Of a DNA stretch of 64,000 nt, positions 26,695 to 34,285 are shown piece by piece. The translations under genes and the position numbers were made by a program. How positions within the stretch are numbered: position 1 is the first letter of the stretch; every line of letters starts with the position of its first letter. Under the pieces are notes generated by a model. That model did not search any database, was not told where the DNA came from, and was given only the letters and a program-made list of their open reading frames with translations. The stretch comes from Deinococcus sp. LM3 (GTDB lineage Bacteria; Deinococcota; Deinococci; Deinococcales; Deinococcaceae). The stretch spans positions 310,001-374,000 of the forward strand of contig NZ_MUFV01000002.1 in the NCBI RefSeq assembly GCF_002017875.1, in the 5' to 3' direction.

Positions 26695-26891
26695 TGCGCC
26701 AGGTCACGGTTCACAAATTCCGTCTGGGCGAGGAGCCCCGCGAGAGTGAGTACTGGCTGACGCGCACGCCGGAGGAGCGCTTCATGGAGGTGTTCCGCCT
26801 GCGGGCCATGTGGGGAGCCGACCAGACACCTATGGTGCGTGAGGTGACGAGCGTTCACCGTCTGGGCGAGAAGGGTAGGAAGGGACCGTGA
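26694..26891 (+). CDS. Small antitoxin-like protein of unknown function
   Basis: A 65-residue basic protein. The central YWLTRTPEERFMEVFRLR resembles the YWLSKTPEERL...LR core of small proteins that often sit beside nucleotidyltransferase-type toxins, as remembered from such loci; I cannot confirm this by search. No toxin partner is next to it here. Translationally coupled to ureC (TGATG overlap) and followed 6 nt later by hypA, so it is expressed with urease. Function unknown. Confidence 0.55.
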   Translation: MRQVTVHKFRLGEEPRESEYWLTRTPEERFMEVFRLRAMWGADQTPMVREVTSVHRLGEKGRKGP

Positions 26892-26897
26892 GCACCC

Positions 26898-27260
26898 GTG
26901 CATGAGGCGTCCATTGCCCTGTCGCTGATCGACGTGGCATCCGAGGTGCTGCGCGAGAACGGCGGGGCGCGGGCGTCGGCGCTGACGGTGCGGGTGGGCG
27001 CGTGGTCGAGCGTGGTGCCGGAGGCGCTGACGGCGGCGTTCCCGGCCTGCGCGCAGGGCACACCGCTGGAGGGCGCGCACCTGAACGTGGTGACGGTGCC
27101 GGGCGTGGGCGAGTGCCCGACCCACGGGCCGGTGACGCTGGACGTGAGACGGGGCCTGCGCTGCCCGGCGTGCGGGGCGCCCACGCCGACGCTGGTGCAG
27201 GGCGACGAACTGGAGCTGGACGAGATCGAACTGGCTGAACCTCAACTGGAGGAATCATGA
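26898..27260 (+). CDS. hypA: Nickel metallochaperone HypA
   Basis: A 120-residue HypA/HybF family protein that hands nickel to hydrogenase or urease maturation proteins. GTG 26898 is chosen because it gives the family's N-terminal MHE, whose His2 binds nickel. The zinc site reads CPTH...CPAC rather than the usual two CxxC pairs, so one cysteine is replaced by histidine. It overlaps hypB by 4 nt. No hydrogenase gene is in the window; the operon context points to urease. Confidence 0.87.
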   Translation: MHEASIALSLIDVASEVLRENGGARASALTVRVGAWSSVVPEALTAAFPACAQGTPLEGAHLNVVTVPGVGECPTHGPVTLDVRRGLRCPACGAPTPTLVQGDELELDEIELAEPQLEES

Positions 27261-27922
27261 CGACCACACAGGCGCCGCGCATCGTGACGGTGCGGCAGAA
27301 CATCCTGAAGGCGAACGACCACACGGCGGCCGGGAACCGCGCGGCCTTCCGGGCGGCGGGCGTGCGGGCCATCAATCTGGCGAGCAGTCCCGGTGCGGGC
27401 AAGACGGCGCTGCTGGAACGCACGCTGCGGGATCTGGCGGGCAGCGTGCGTATGGGCGTGGCGGTCGGTGACCTCGCCACCGAGAACGACGCGGCGCGGC
27501 TGCGGCAGTGGGGTTCGCAGGCCGAGCAGATCGTGACCGGCACGGTCTGCCACCTGGACGCGGACATGGTGCAGAACATCCTGCCGCGCTTCGATCTGGA
27601 CGCGCTGGACGTGCTGTTCCTGGAGAACGTGGGGAACCTCGTGTGCCCGAGTTCGTACGATCTGGGCGAGGCGGCCCGCGCCGTGCTGATCAGCACCACC
27701 GAGGGTGAGGACAAGCCGCTGAAGTACCCGACGATGTTCAACACGGCGGACGTGGTGGTCATCACGAAGATGGACCTCGCGGACGCGGTGGGTTTCGACC
27801 GTGAGTTGTGCCGTGAGAACATCGACCGGGCGCGGCCCGGCGTGCCCATCATTGAGCTGAGCAGCCGCAGCGGCGCGGGGCTGGACGCGTGGTTCGCGTT
27901 CACGCGGGGCGAACGGGTGTGA
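27257..27922 (+). CDS. hypB: Nickel-insertion GTPase HypB
   Basis: A 221-residue SIMIBI-class GTPase: P-loop SSPGAGKT, metal site GTVCHLDADMV, ENVGNLVCP, and the guanine-specificity TKMDLAD. Drives nickel delivery with HypA. There is no His-rich nickel-storage stretch at the N-terminus. It overlaps hypA (4 nt) and ureE (GTGTGA). With UreE and UreG also present, the operon encodes two GTPase-based nickel systems. Confidence 0.92.
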   Translation: MTTTQAPRIVTVRQNILKANDHTAAGNRAAFRAAGVRAINLASSPGAGKTALLERTLRDLAGSVRMGVAVGDLATENDAARLRQWGSQAEQIVTGTVCHLDADMVQNILPRFDLDALDVLFLENVGNLVCPSSYDLGEAARAVLISTTEGEDKPLKYPTMFNTADVVVITKMDLADAVGFDRELCRENIDRARPGVPIIELSSRSGAGLDAWFAFTRGERV

Positions 27923-28371
27923 AACTGTCCGGCCTGCGCCGCCCGATCCTGGGCGCCCAGACGGCGGCGGAAGCCGTGACCGGCCCGGTGGTGGTCGTGC
28001 TGATGACGGCTGTGGATCGCCGCCGGGTACGCCGCCGCCTGCGCGCGCCGGACGGTGTGGAATTGCGGCTGGCCCTGCCGACCGGGACGGTCCTCACGCC
28101 GGGCAGCGTGCTGGAGGTGCGCGGCGGCGTGAGTTACGTGGTGGGGGCCGCGCCGGAGGACGTGGCGGTGGTCTGCCCGCGTGACCTGACCGAGGCGGCG
28201 GCGGTGGCGCACGCGGTGGGGAACCTGCACCGGGATTTCGTGCCGGACGGAGCGGCGTTCCTGGCCCTGTGGGACGCGCCGCTGGAGCTGCTGCTGTCGC
28301 GGCTGGGCGTGCCGTTCACGCGCGAGGAACGCCCGTTTTATGGCCGCCCGGCCTGGGAGCATGAGGGATGA
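27919..28371 (+). CDS. ureE: Urease accessory nickel chaperone UreE
   Basis: A 150-residue protein. The N-terminal domain has RRRVRRRLRAPDGVELRLALP and GSVLEV; the C-terminal metal-binding domain has AVAHAVGNLHRDF with the nickel-binding His of the GNxH motif. It lacks the His-rich tail of enterobacterial UreE. Delivers nickel to the UreFGD complex. GTG 27919 overlaps the hypB stop; the end overlaps ureF by 4 nt. Confidence 0.87.
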   Translation: MKLSGLRRPILGAQTAAEAVTGPVVVVLMTAVDRRRVRRRLRAPDGVELRLALPTGTVLTPGSVLEVRGGVSYVVGAAPEDVAVVCPRDLTEAAAVAHAVGNLHRDFVPDGAAFLALWDAPLELLLSRLGVPFTREERPFYGRPAWEHEG

Positions 28372-29012
28372 GCCTGCTGCGCCTGCTTCAACTGTCGGAC
28401 TCGGCGTTCCCGACCGGGGCGTATGCCTTCAGCGACGGTCTGGAGACCCTGACGACGCGCGGCGCGGTGCGGTCGCCCGCCGACCTGACCGCGTTCCTGG
28501 CGGGGCAACTGACTCACGGCTGGGGGGCGCAGGACGCGCCCGCCTGCGCCCTGGCCTGGGGCGCCGACCCCGGCACGCTGGCGGAACTGGACGCGCTGCT
28601 GGACGACCTGAAGCTCGTGCCGGGACCGCGCGCCGCGAGCACGCGGGTCGGGGCGAACCTGCGCCGCGCCGCCACGCACCTGTGGCCCGAAGTGACGGCA
28701 GCGCTGCCGGTCACGCGCCACCACGCCACCACCTTCGGCACGCTGGCCTGCGCGCTGGGCGCTCCGCGTGAGGACACCGTCACGGCGTTCGTGAGCGGGT
28801 GGTTACTCGGCCGCGCGACCTCCGCCACCCGGCTGATGAAACTGGGCGGCCTGGACGCCCAGCGCGGCGCCGCCCACTGCAACGGCGCCGCGCAGGCCTG
28901 CATCCGGGCGGCGCTGCACGCCACGCCGGACGACCTGTTCACCTTCACGCCCCTGCTGGATCTTGCTGCCAGCGAGCAGCCCGGCCTGGACGCGCGGCTG
29001 TTCCAGACATGA
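28368..29012 (+). CDS. ureF: Urease accessory protein UreF
   Basis: A 214-residue all-helical protein beginning LLQLSDSAFPTGAYAFSDGLE, the UreF signature, with SWLLGRATSATRLMKLG-like GWLLGRATSATRLMK and the conserved C-terminal region. It gates GTP hydrolysis by UreG in the UreD-UreF-UreG activation complex. ATG overlaps the ureE stop. Confidence 0.92.
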   Translation: MSLLRLLQLSDSAFPTGAYAFSDGLETLTTRGAVRSPADLTAFLAGQLTHGWGAQDAPACALAWGADPGTLAELDALLDDLKLVPGPRAASTRVGANLRRAATHLWPEVTAALPVTRHHATTFGTLACALGAPREDTVTAFVSGWLLGRATSATRLMKLGGLDAQRGAAHCNGAAQACIRAALHATPDDLFTFTPLLDLAASEQPGLDARLFQT

Positions 29013-29037
29013 CCCCACCATTCCCAAAGGAGTTCCC

Positions 29038-29706
29038 ATGACCCAACCTTCCTCTCCCCTGCGGATCGGCGTGGGCGGCCCGGTCGGCAGCGGCAAGACG
29101 GCGCTGCTGGAGGCGCTGTGCCGCGCGCTGCGGGACCGCTTCGAGCTGGCCGTCATCACGAACGACATCTATACCTTCGAGGATCAGCGGATCCTGACAG
29201 CGGCGGCGGCCCTCCCGGCCGGGCGGATCCGGGGCGTGCAGACGGGCGGCTGCCCGCACACCGCGATCCGTGAGGATTCCTCGCTGAACCAGGAGGCAGC
29301 CGAGGCGCTGACCAGCGAGTACCCGGGCCTGGAACTGCTGTTCATCGAGTCGGGCGGCGACAATCTCGCCTCCAGTTTCTCGCCGGAGCTGGTGGACGCG
29401 TGGATTTTCGTGCTGGACGTGTCCGGCGGCGAGAAGGTGCCGCGCAAGGGTGGCCCCGGCATCCGCGCGAGTGATCTGCTGGTGATCAACAAGACGGATC
29501 TGGCGCCGCTGGTGGGCGCCGACCTGCGCGTGATGGACGCCGATGCCCGCGCGGGCCGCACCGTTCAGGGCGAGCTGCGGCCGTACGTGTTCACGAACCT
29601 CAAGAGCGGCGACGGGCTGGCGGACGTGATCGCGTGGATCGAGCACGACCTGCTGTTCCGGGACGTGCCGCCGCCCCGCGTGGGGTTGCCGGGAGCGCCG
29701 GTCTGA
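29038..29706 (+). CDS. ureG: Urease accessory GTPase UreG
   Basis: A 222-residue GTPase: P-loop GVGGPVGSGKTALLE, TNDIYTFED, the metal-binding Cys-Pro-His in GGCPHTAIR, FIESGGDNLA, and guanine motif INKTDLA. Supplies energy and nickel for urease activation. ATG 29038 is preceded by AAAGGAG at 7 nt, which excludes an in-frame start inside ureF. Confidence 0.95.
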   Translation: MTQPSSPLRIGVGGPVGSGKTALLEALCRALRDRFELAVITNDIYTFEDQRILTAAAALPAGRIRGVQTGGCPHTAIREDSSLNQEAAEALTSEYPGLELLFIESGGDNLASSFSPELVDAWIFVLDVSGGEKVPRKGGPGIRASDLLVINKTDLAPLVGADLRVMDADARAGRTVQGELRPYVFTNLKSGDGLADVIAWIEHDLLFRDVPPPRVGLPGAPV

Positions 29707-30518
29707 CCCTGTCTCCTTCCGCGCTGCTGGCCCGCACGCGCACGGGCGTCCTGCACCTGCACTTCGGCGTGCGGGGCGGGCGCACCGCGCTGCTGCGCGA
29801 CACGCAGAAAGCCCCGCTGATGGTCATCCGGCCCTTCGAACTGCCGTGCGGAACGCTGATGGTCTTCATCGTGAACCCGACCGGCGGCGTGCTGGGCGGC
29901 GATCACGCCGAGATCCGCGTGACGGTCGAGGGAGGCGCGCGGGTGCTGATCCTCACGCAGTCGGCCACGCGGGTGCAGCCCTCGCCGGACGGGCGGCCCG
30001 CCACGCAGGACGTTCAGTTTCAGGTGGCGGCGGGCGGGCGGCTGGAGTACCACCCGGAACGCACGATTCCCTTCGCCGGGAGTGCCTTCGCGCAGACCCT
30101 GACGGCTGAGCTGGAGGAAGGCGCGCAGTTCGCCCTGACCGAGACGCTCGCGTCGGGGCGCGTGCAGACCGGCGAGCGGCTGGCCTTTGCGTCGTACCAG
30201 AGCCGCGTGCAGGTCAGCGTCGCGGGGCGGCGGGTGTACCTGGACCGGCAGCGGCTCGTGCCGGGCGAGCACACGCGGGCGCCCGGCGTGTGGGGCAGCC
30301 ACGACTATCAGGCGTCCGGCGTGTTCGTGGGTGGTGAGCCCCCCACCACGCTGCCGGGCGTACCGGGCGTCCTGGCGTCCGGCGTCTCAGCGGGCGGGGC
30401 CGTGTGGCTGCGCGGCGTGGCGTCCCGGGGACCGGACCTCGACCGGGCCCTGCTGAGCGCGCGCGAGTCGTTGCGGCGGCAGCTGTGGAACGCGGAACCG
30501 GCGCAGGTGAGACGCTGA
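29703..30518 (+). CDS. ureD: Urease accessory protein UreD (UreH)
   Basis: About 271 residues of UreD, the scaffold that binds apo-urease and passes nickel from UreG: LHLHFGVRGGRTALLRD, NPTGGVLGGDHAEIRV and RLEYHPERTIPFAGSAF. No ATG, GTG or TTG lies near the start of homology; the only conventional one in frame is GTG 29634, deep inside ureG. CTG 29703 overlaps the ureG TGA (CTGA) and has GGGAG 7 nt upstream, so I give it as the probable start. In this operon ureD is last rather than first. Confidence 0.82.
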   Translation: MTLSPSALLARTRTGVLHLHFGVRGGRTALLRDTQKAPLMVIRPFELPCGTLMVFIVNPTGGVLGGDHAEIRVTVEGGARVLILTQSATRVQPSPDGRPATQDVQFQVAAGGRLEYHPERTIPFAGSAFAQTLTAELEEGAQFALTETLASGRVQTGERLAFASYQSRVQVSVAGRRVYLDRQRLVPGEHTRAPGVWGSHDYQASGVFVGGEPPTTLPGVPGVLASGVSAGGAVWLRGVASRGPDLDRALLSARESLRRQLWNAEPAQVRR

Positions 30519-30633
30519 CGCCGGCCCCCGGTCCGGTCCCGGCCCCTCTTTGCACGGGGCGCGCTACAGTCCGGTGCGTTACAGCAGGGACCCGGCGCGC
30601 AGCGTCGTCAGGGCCGGAAGGGAGGGGAACGGA

Positions 30634-32706
30634 ATGTTCGATATTCGTCGGTTCGGTGGCGTGATTTACGGAGCGGATTACAACCCGGAGCAGTGGCCGC
30701 GTGAGGTGTGGGCCGAGGACGTGCGCCTGATGAACGAGGCGGGCGTGAATCTGGTGTCGCTGGGCATCTTCTCGTGGGCGCAGCTGGAACGAGGCGAGGG
30801 CGACTTCGATTTCGGGTGGCTGGACGAGGTGATGGACCTGCTGCACGCAGGCGGCGTGGACGTGAACCTGGCGACCGCGACGGCCTCGCCGCCCCCGTGG
30901 TTCTCGCTGAAGTACCCGGATTCTCGCCCGGTGACGGTGGACGGCGTGCGACTGGAAGTCGGCGGGCGGCAGGGGTACTGCCCGAGCCACCCGGCGCTGC
31001 GGGAGGGCGTGGCCCGCCTGACGCGCGCCGTGGCGACCCGGTATGCGCGGCACCCGGCGCTGAAGCTGTGGCACATCAACAACGAGTACGGCTGCCACAT
31101 CGACCAGTGTTTCTGCGAGCACTGCGCCCGCCGCTTCCGCGCGTGGCTGGAAGCCCGCTACGCGACCATCGACGCGCTGAACGACGCCTGGGGCACCGCC
31201 TTCTGGAGTCAGCGGTACACCGACTGGGCCGAGATTCAACCGCCGCGCCGCGCGCCCACCTACGCCAACCCCACGCAGCAGCTCGACTGGCGGCGCTTTT
31301 CCAGCGACAACATCCTGGAACTGCACACCCTGGAACGCGGCATCCTGACCGAAATGACGCCGGACGTGCCCGCCACCACGAACTTCCTGGGGTTCCTGCC
31401 GGGCCTGGATTACTTCCGCTGGGCGCAGGAGGAGGACGTGGTGTCCCTGGACGCCTACCCGGACCCCGGTCAGCCGGACTCGCACCTGGAGGCGGGCATG
31501 GTGTTCGACCTGACCCGGTCGCTGGGCGGCGGGAACCGCTGGATCCTGATGGAGCAGGCGACGAGCGCCGTGAACTGGCGGACGCGTAACGCGCCCAAGG
31601 CGCCGGGGCAGATGCGGATGCTCAACCACCTCGCGCTGGCGAAGGGGGCCAGCGGGATCATGTTCTTCCAGTGGCGGGCCTCGAAGGCCGGTGCGGAGAA
31701 ATTCCACAGCGGCCTCGTGCAGCACGTCGGCCCGGAGCGGTCGCGGGTGTGGCGTGAGGTGACGGACTTCGGCACGGAACTGCGGGAGCTGACGCCCCTG
31801 CTGGACGCCCGCGTGCCCGCGCGGGTGGCGGTGATGTTCGACTGGCATAACTGGTGGGCGCTGAACATCGACAGTAAACCCGGCGTCCTGCCGCTGCTGC
31901 CGCTGCTGGGCCGCTGGTACGCCGCGCTGCGCACGCTCGGGCAGAACGTGGACTTCGTTGCGCCCGGCGGCGATCTGGAAGGGTACGACGTGGTCGTCCT
32001 GCCGAACCTGTACCTGATGGACGACGCGACCGGCGCGGACCTGCGGGCCTTCACGCAGCGCGGCGGGCACCTGATCGCCGGGTACTTCACGGGTGTCGTG
32101 GACAGCCGGGAACACGTGCACCTGGGCGGGTACGGCGGCCCGCTGCGGGACGTGCTGGGCCTGTGGGTCGAGGAATGGGACGTGCTGCCGCCCGGCCAGA
32201 CGAACACCGTGACCCTGAACGGCCAGACCGTGACCGTCACCGACTGGTGTGACGTACTGCACCTGGACGGCGCCGAGGCGGTCGCCACCTACGAAGGACG
32301 CTTCTACGCCGGTCAGGCCGCCGTGACCCGCCACACGGCGGGGCAGGGAACGGCGTGGTACGTGGGCACCGAACTGCCCGCCCACGCCCTGCGGGACGTG
32401 CTGCGCGGCGTGCTGGACGGCGCGGGCGTGCCCCACACTGACCTGCCGGCCACGCTGGACCTGAGCGTCTCGCAGCTGCCGGACGGCTCGCACCTGCTGC
32501 ACCTGCTCAGCGCCGACCCGCAGCGCACGCAGCGGGTGCAGATCCCGGCCGGCGGCACCTTCTTCCCCGCCCGGCCCGAACGTGGGGGGGCCGGCACGCA
32601 GGTGGACCTCGCGCCGTTCAGCGTCACCCTGATCCACTACCCCGGGCCGGTCGACGTGAGTGCCGTGACGGTCCAGCAGGTCAGCGCGGAATTTCCGGTC
32701 GCCTGA
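30634..32706 (+). CDS. GH42 beta-galactosidase
   Basis: A 690-residue glycoside hydrolase family 42 enzyme. The TIM barrel carries acid/base Glu151 (HINNEYGCH) and nucleophile Glu307 (WILMEQATSAVNW). The zinc-site cysteines are present: Cys116, Cys159, Cys161 and Cys164 with CxCxxC spacing. A trimerisation domain with RVAVMFDWHNWWAL and a small beta domain follow. No signal peptide, so cytoplasmic cleavage of beta-galactosides. GGGAGGGG precedes ATG 30634. Single gene; no transporter beside it. Confidence 0.93.
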   Translation: MFDIRRFGGVIYGADYNPEQWPREVWAEDVRLMNEAGVNLVSLGIFSWAQLERGEGDFDFGWLDEVMDLLHAGGVDVNLATATASPPPWFSLKYPDSRPVTVDGVRLEVGGRQGYCPSHPALREGVARLTRAVATRYARHPALKLWHINNEYGCHIDQCFCEHCARRFRAWLEARYATIDALNDAWGTAFWSQRYTDWAEIQPPRRAPTYANPTQQLDWRRFSSDNILELHTLERGILTEMTPDVPATTNFLGFLPGLDYFRWAQEEDVVSLDAYPDPGQPDSHLEAGMVFDLTRSLGGGNRWILMEQATSAVNWRTRNAPKAPGQMRMLNHLALAKGASGIMFFQWRASKAGAEKFHSGLVQHVGPERSRVWREVTDFGTELRELTPLLDARVPARVAVMFDWHNWWALNIDSKPGVLPLLPLLGRWYAALRTLGQNVDFVAPGGDLEGYDVVVLPNLYLMDDATGADLRAFTQRGGHLIAGYFTGVVDSREHVHLGGYGGPLRDVLGLWVEEWDVLPPGQTNTVTLNGQTVTVTDWCDVLHLDGAEAVATYEGRFYAGQAAVTRHTAGQGTAWYVGTELPAHALRDVLRGVLDGAGVPHTDLPATLDLSVSQLPDGSHLLHLLSADPQRTQRVQIPAGGTFFPARPERGGAGTQVDLAPFSVTLIHYPGPVDVSAVTVQQVSAEFPVA

Positions 32707-32729
32707 CCGGAGCTGCTGTCCGGCACCCT

Positions 32730-32757
32730 GGCCCACTCTGTCCGCCCGGAGTGGGCC
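32730..32757. terminator. Hairpin between convergent genes
   Basis: GGCCCACTC and GAGTGGGCC form a 9-bp stem with a 10-nt loop, between the convergent beta-galactosidase and PAAR genes. No T-run. Confidence 0.45.
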
Positions 32758-32775
32758 GGGGGCCGGAGGGTGAGG

Positions 32776-33063
32776 TCAGCCGCCGATGTTCACGGTGGGC
32801 GCCCCGGCGCTGATGACCCCGCCGTGGGCGGTACTGTCGCCCATGCGGGCGGCGGGGCGGCCGTTGATGAAGACGGTGGCGCTGCCGCGCACGATGGAGT
32901 CCGGTGGCCCCTGACAGACGCAGGAGTCACCGGCGCGCGCGGCGGGTTGCCGGCCGATCAGGACGTTGGGACTGCCGGCGGCGATGGGACCACCGACATG
33001 CGGGGTCCAGCCGCTGTACAGCGGGCAGGTGTGGTGGTCTCCGGAACGGGCGGCCTGCGGCAT
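32776..33063 (-). CDS. PAAR-domain protein
   Basis: A 95-residue protein made almost wholly of a PAAR domain: two repeats of the type GDHHTCP...GGPIAAGSPNVLIGRQPAARAGD and GSATVFINGRPAARMGDS. PAAR proteins cap the VgrG-like spike of type VI and related contractile injection systems. No other such gene is in the window, so it is an orphan here. TACAGT 6 nt before ATG indicates a leaderless transcript of its own. Confidence 0.85.
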   Translation of the reverse strand: MPQAARSGDHHTCPLYSGWTPHVGGPIAAGSPNVLIGRQPAARAGDSCVCQGPPDSIVRGSATVFINGRPAARMGDSTAHGGVISAGAPTVNIGG

Positions 33064-33069
33064 ACCCGT

Positions 33070-33075
33070 ACTGTA
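33070..33075 (-). promoter_or_regulatory. -10 box of the PAAR gene
   Basis: TACAGT on the minus strand, 6 nt before ATG 33063. Confidence 0.45.
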
Positions 33076-33100
33076 CGGCAGGTGGGGGCGGCCGGTCTGC

Positions 33101-33400
33101 TCAGGTGGGGGGCTGGCGGGGCGTGGTGTGCAGGAACCGCACGTCGGCGCCCTGCGCGGCGACCCGTCCGAGCAGGATGCCGGTCTGGGCGGGGTTGCGG
33201 CTCAGGCGGTCACCGTTCTGGGTGACGAGGATGTCGCCCGGGCGCAGGCTTTCGATGGCGCGGTGCAGGGTGGGGCGTTCGAGGTGGTCGCCGCTGTTCT
33301 GGTCTATGTAGACGGCCTGACAGCCGGCGGCAAGCAGTTCGCGGATCTGGGTGAGGGGTTGTTTGTTGTCCTGGGCGGAGCGGGCGTAACCGATGAGCAT
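33101..33400 (-). CDS. Truncated serine recombinase (resolvase N-terminal domain)
   Basis: A 99-residue protein matching the catalytic domain of resolvase/invertase recombinases: LIGYARSAQDN with catalytic Ser8, YIDQNSGDHLERPTL, and LRPGDILVTQNGDRLSR holding catalytic arginines. The domain ends early and the C-terminal helix-turn-helix DNA-binding domain is absent. It is therefore either a decayed mobile-element remnant or a stand-alone minimal protein. AGAGGTTT lies before ATG 33400. Confidence 0.75.
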   Translation of the reverse strand: MLIGYARSAQDNKQPLTQIRELLAAGCQAVYIDQNSGDHLERPTLHRAIESLRPGDILVTQNGDRLSRNPAQTGILLGRVAAQGADVRFLHTTPRQPPT

Positions 33401-33517
33401 GGGAAAACCTCTGAAGGGGGCGGGGCGGATGGGGAGGGCTGGCCTGCATGATGCACCTTCGAGGGTGGGTTCGGGGGGGGTTGTGAGGGAGCCTACACTG
33501 TCGACCACCGTTATTGT

Positions 33518-33531
33518 AGTAAACACTCAGA
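33518..33531. promoter_or_regulatory. Possible TetR operator half in the tetR promoter
   Basis: AGTAAACACTCA, directly before the tetR start, shares 9 of 12 bases with AGTAAGTATTCA upstream of the efflux operon. Confidence 0.3.
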
Positions 33532-33532
33532 T

Positions 33533-34126
33533 ATGGCCAGACCCCGTTCAATTACCGATGAACAGATTGTCGAGGCCGCGCACGAGGTGTTCCTGGAGCA
33601 GGGATTCTCGGCCACCACCGCTGCCATCGCGCGGCGGGCGGGGGTCTCGGAAGGCACGCTGTTCAACCGTTTTCAGTCCAAGGAGGATCTGTTCGTCGCG
33701 GCCATCGGCCTGAGAAACTACGGTCAGTGGCGATCGCAACTGCTGGCACACGTCGGTCAGGGCGAGGTTCACCGCAACCTGGAGCGCGCCCTGATGGCGC
33801 TGCTGCAGGAGGCCACGTCGCTGCTGCCGAAGCTGATGGTGATGTTCTCACGCGGGCACGACCCCAGCCACAACCCGCTGCTGCAACGCCTGGACGACCC
33901 GGTGCGCTCGGACGCCGACGCGCTGGCCGAGTACCTTCAGGCCGAGGCGCAGCTGGGGCGGGTCCGGCCGATGGACGCGGCCGTGACCTCGCTGGCCCTG
34001 ATGGGAGCGGTCACGCACTACATCCACCGCGAGCAGATGCTGCCGGCCCTGGGGCGCGAGGTCGTCGACCCGGCGCGCTTCGTGCGGGGCCTGCTGGACG
34101 TCATGTGGCCCGGACTGGAGCCCTGA
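33533..34126 (+). CDS. TetR family transcriptional regulator
   Basis: A 197-residue regulator. Residues 1-50 form the TetR helix-turn-helix: ITDEQIVEAAHEVFLEQGFSATT and IARRAGVSEGTLFNRFQSKEDLF. The rest is the variable helical ligand-binding domain. It lies upstream of and in the same direction as the RND efflux operon, 160 nt away, with similar operator-like sequence before both, so it probably represses itself and the pump until a toxic ligand binds. Confidence 0.9.
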   Translation: MARPRSITDEQIVEAAHEVFLEQGFSATTAAIARRAGVSEGTLFNRFQSKEDLFVAAIGLRNYGQWRSQLLAHVGQGEVHRNLERALMALLQEATSLLPKLMVMFSRGHDPSHNPLLQRLDDPVRSDADALAEYLQAEAQLGRVRPMDAAVTSLALMGAVTHYIHREQMLPALGREVVDPARFVRGLLDVMWPGLEP

Positions 34127-34147
34127 GGTGCGCCGCCCCGGATTCGT

Positions 34148-34163
34148 AAGTAAGTATTCACTT
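34148..34163. promoter_or_regulatory. Candidate TetR operator of the efflux operon
   Basis: AAGTAAGTATTCACTT, an imperfect 16-bp palindrome (12 of 16 positions symmetric), in the 159-bp gap between tetR and the first tolC-like gene. The rest of this gap shows no gene. Confidence 0.45.
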
Positions 34164-34285
34164 TTTAATACGCGCGCCCGTGACCCTACAACCGATGGGT
34201 GACGCGCCGATCACCGCCTGCCCCTACCGTGGTCGTACGCCGCCCGCCTCTCCCCCCTCCGCTCCCGTTGTCCCGAGGTTTCCCG

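Noticed and set aside
32776..33063. Type VI secretion locus
   Set aside because: Only a PAAR protein is present; no VgrG, Hcp, sheath or ATPase gene in the window.
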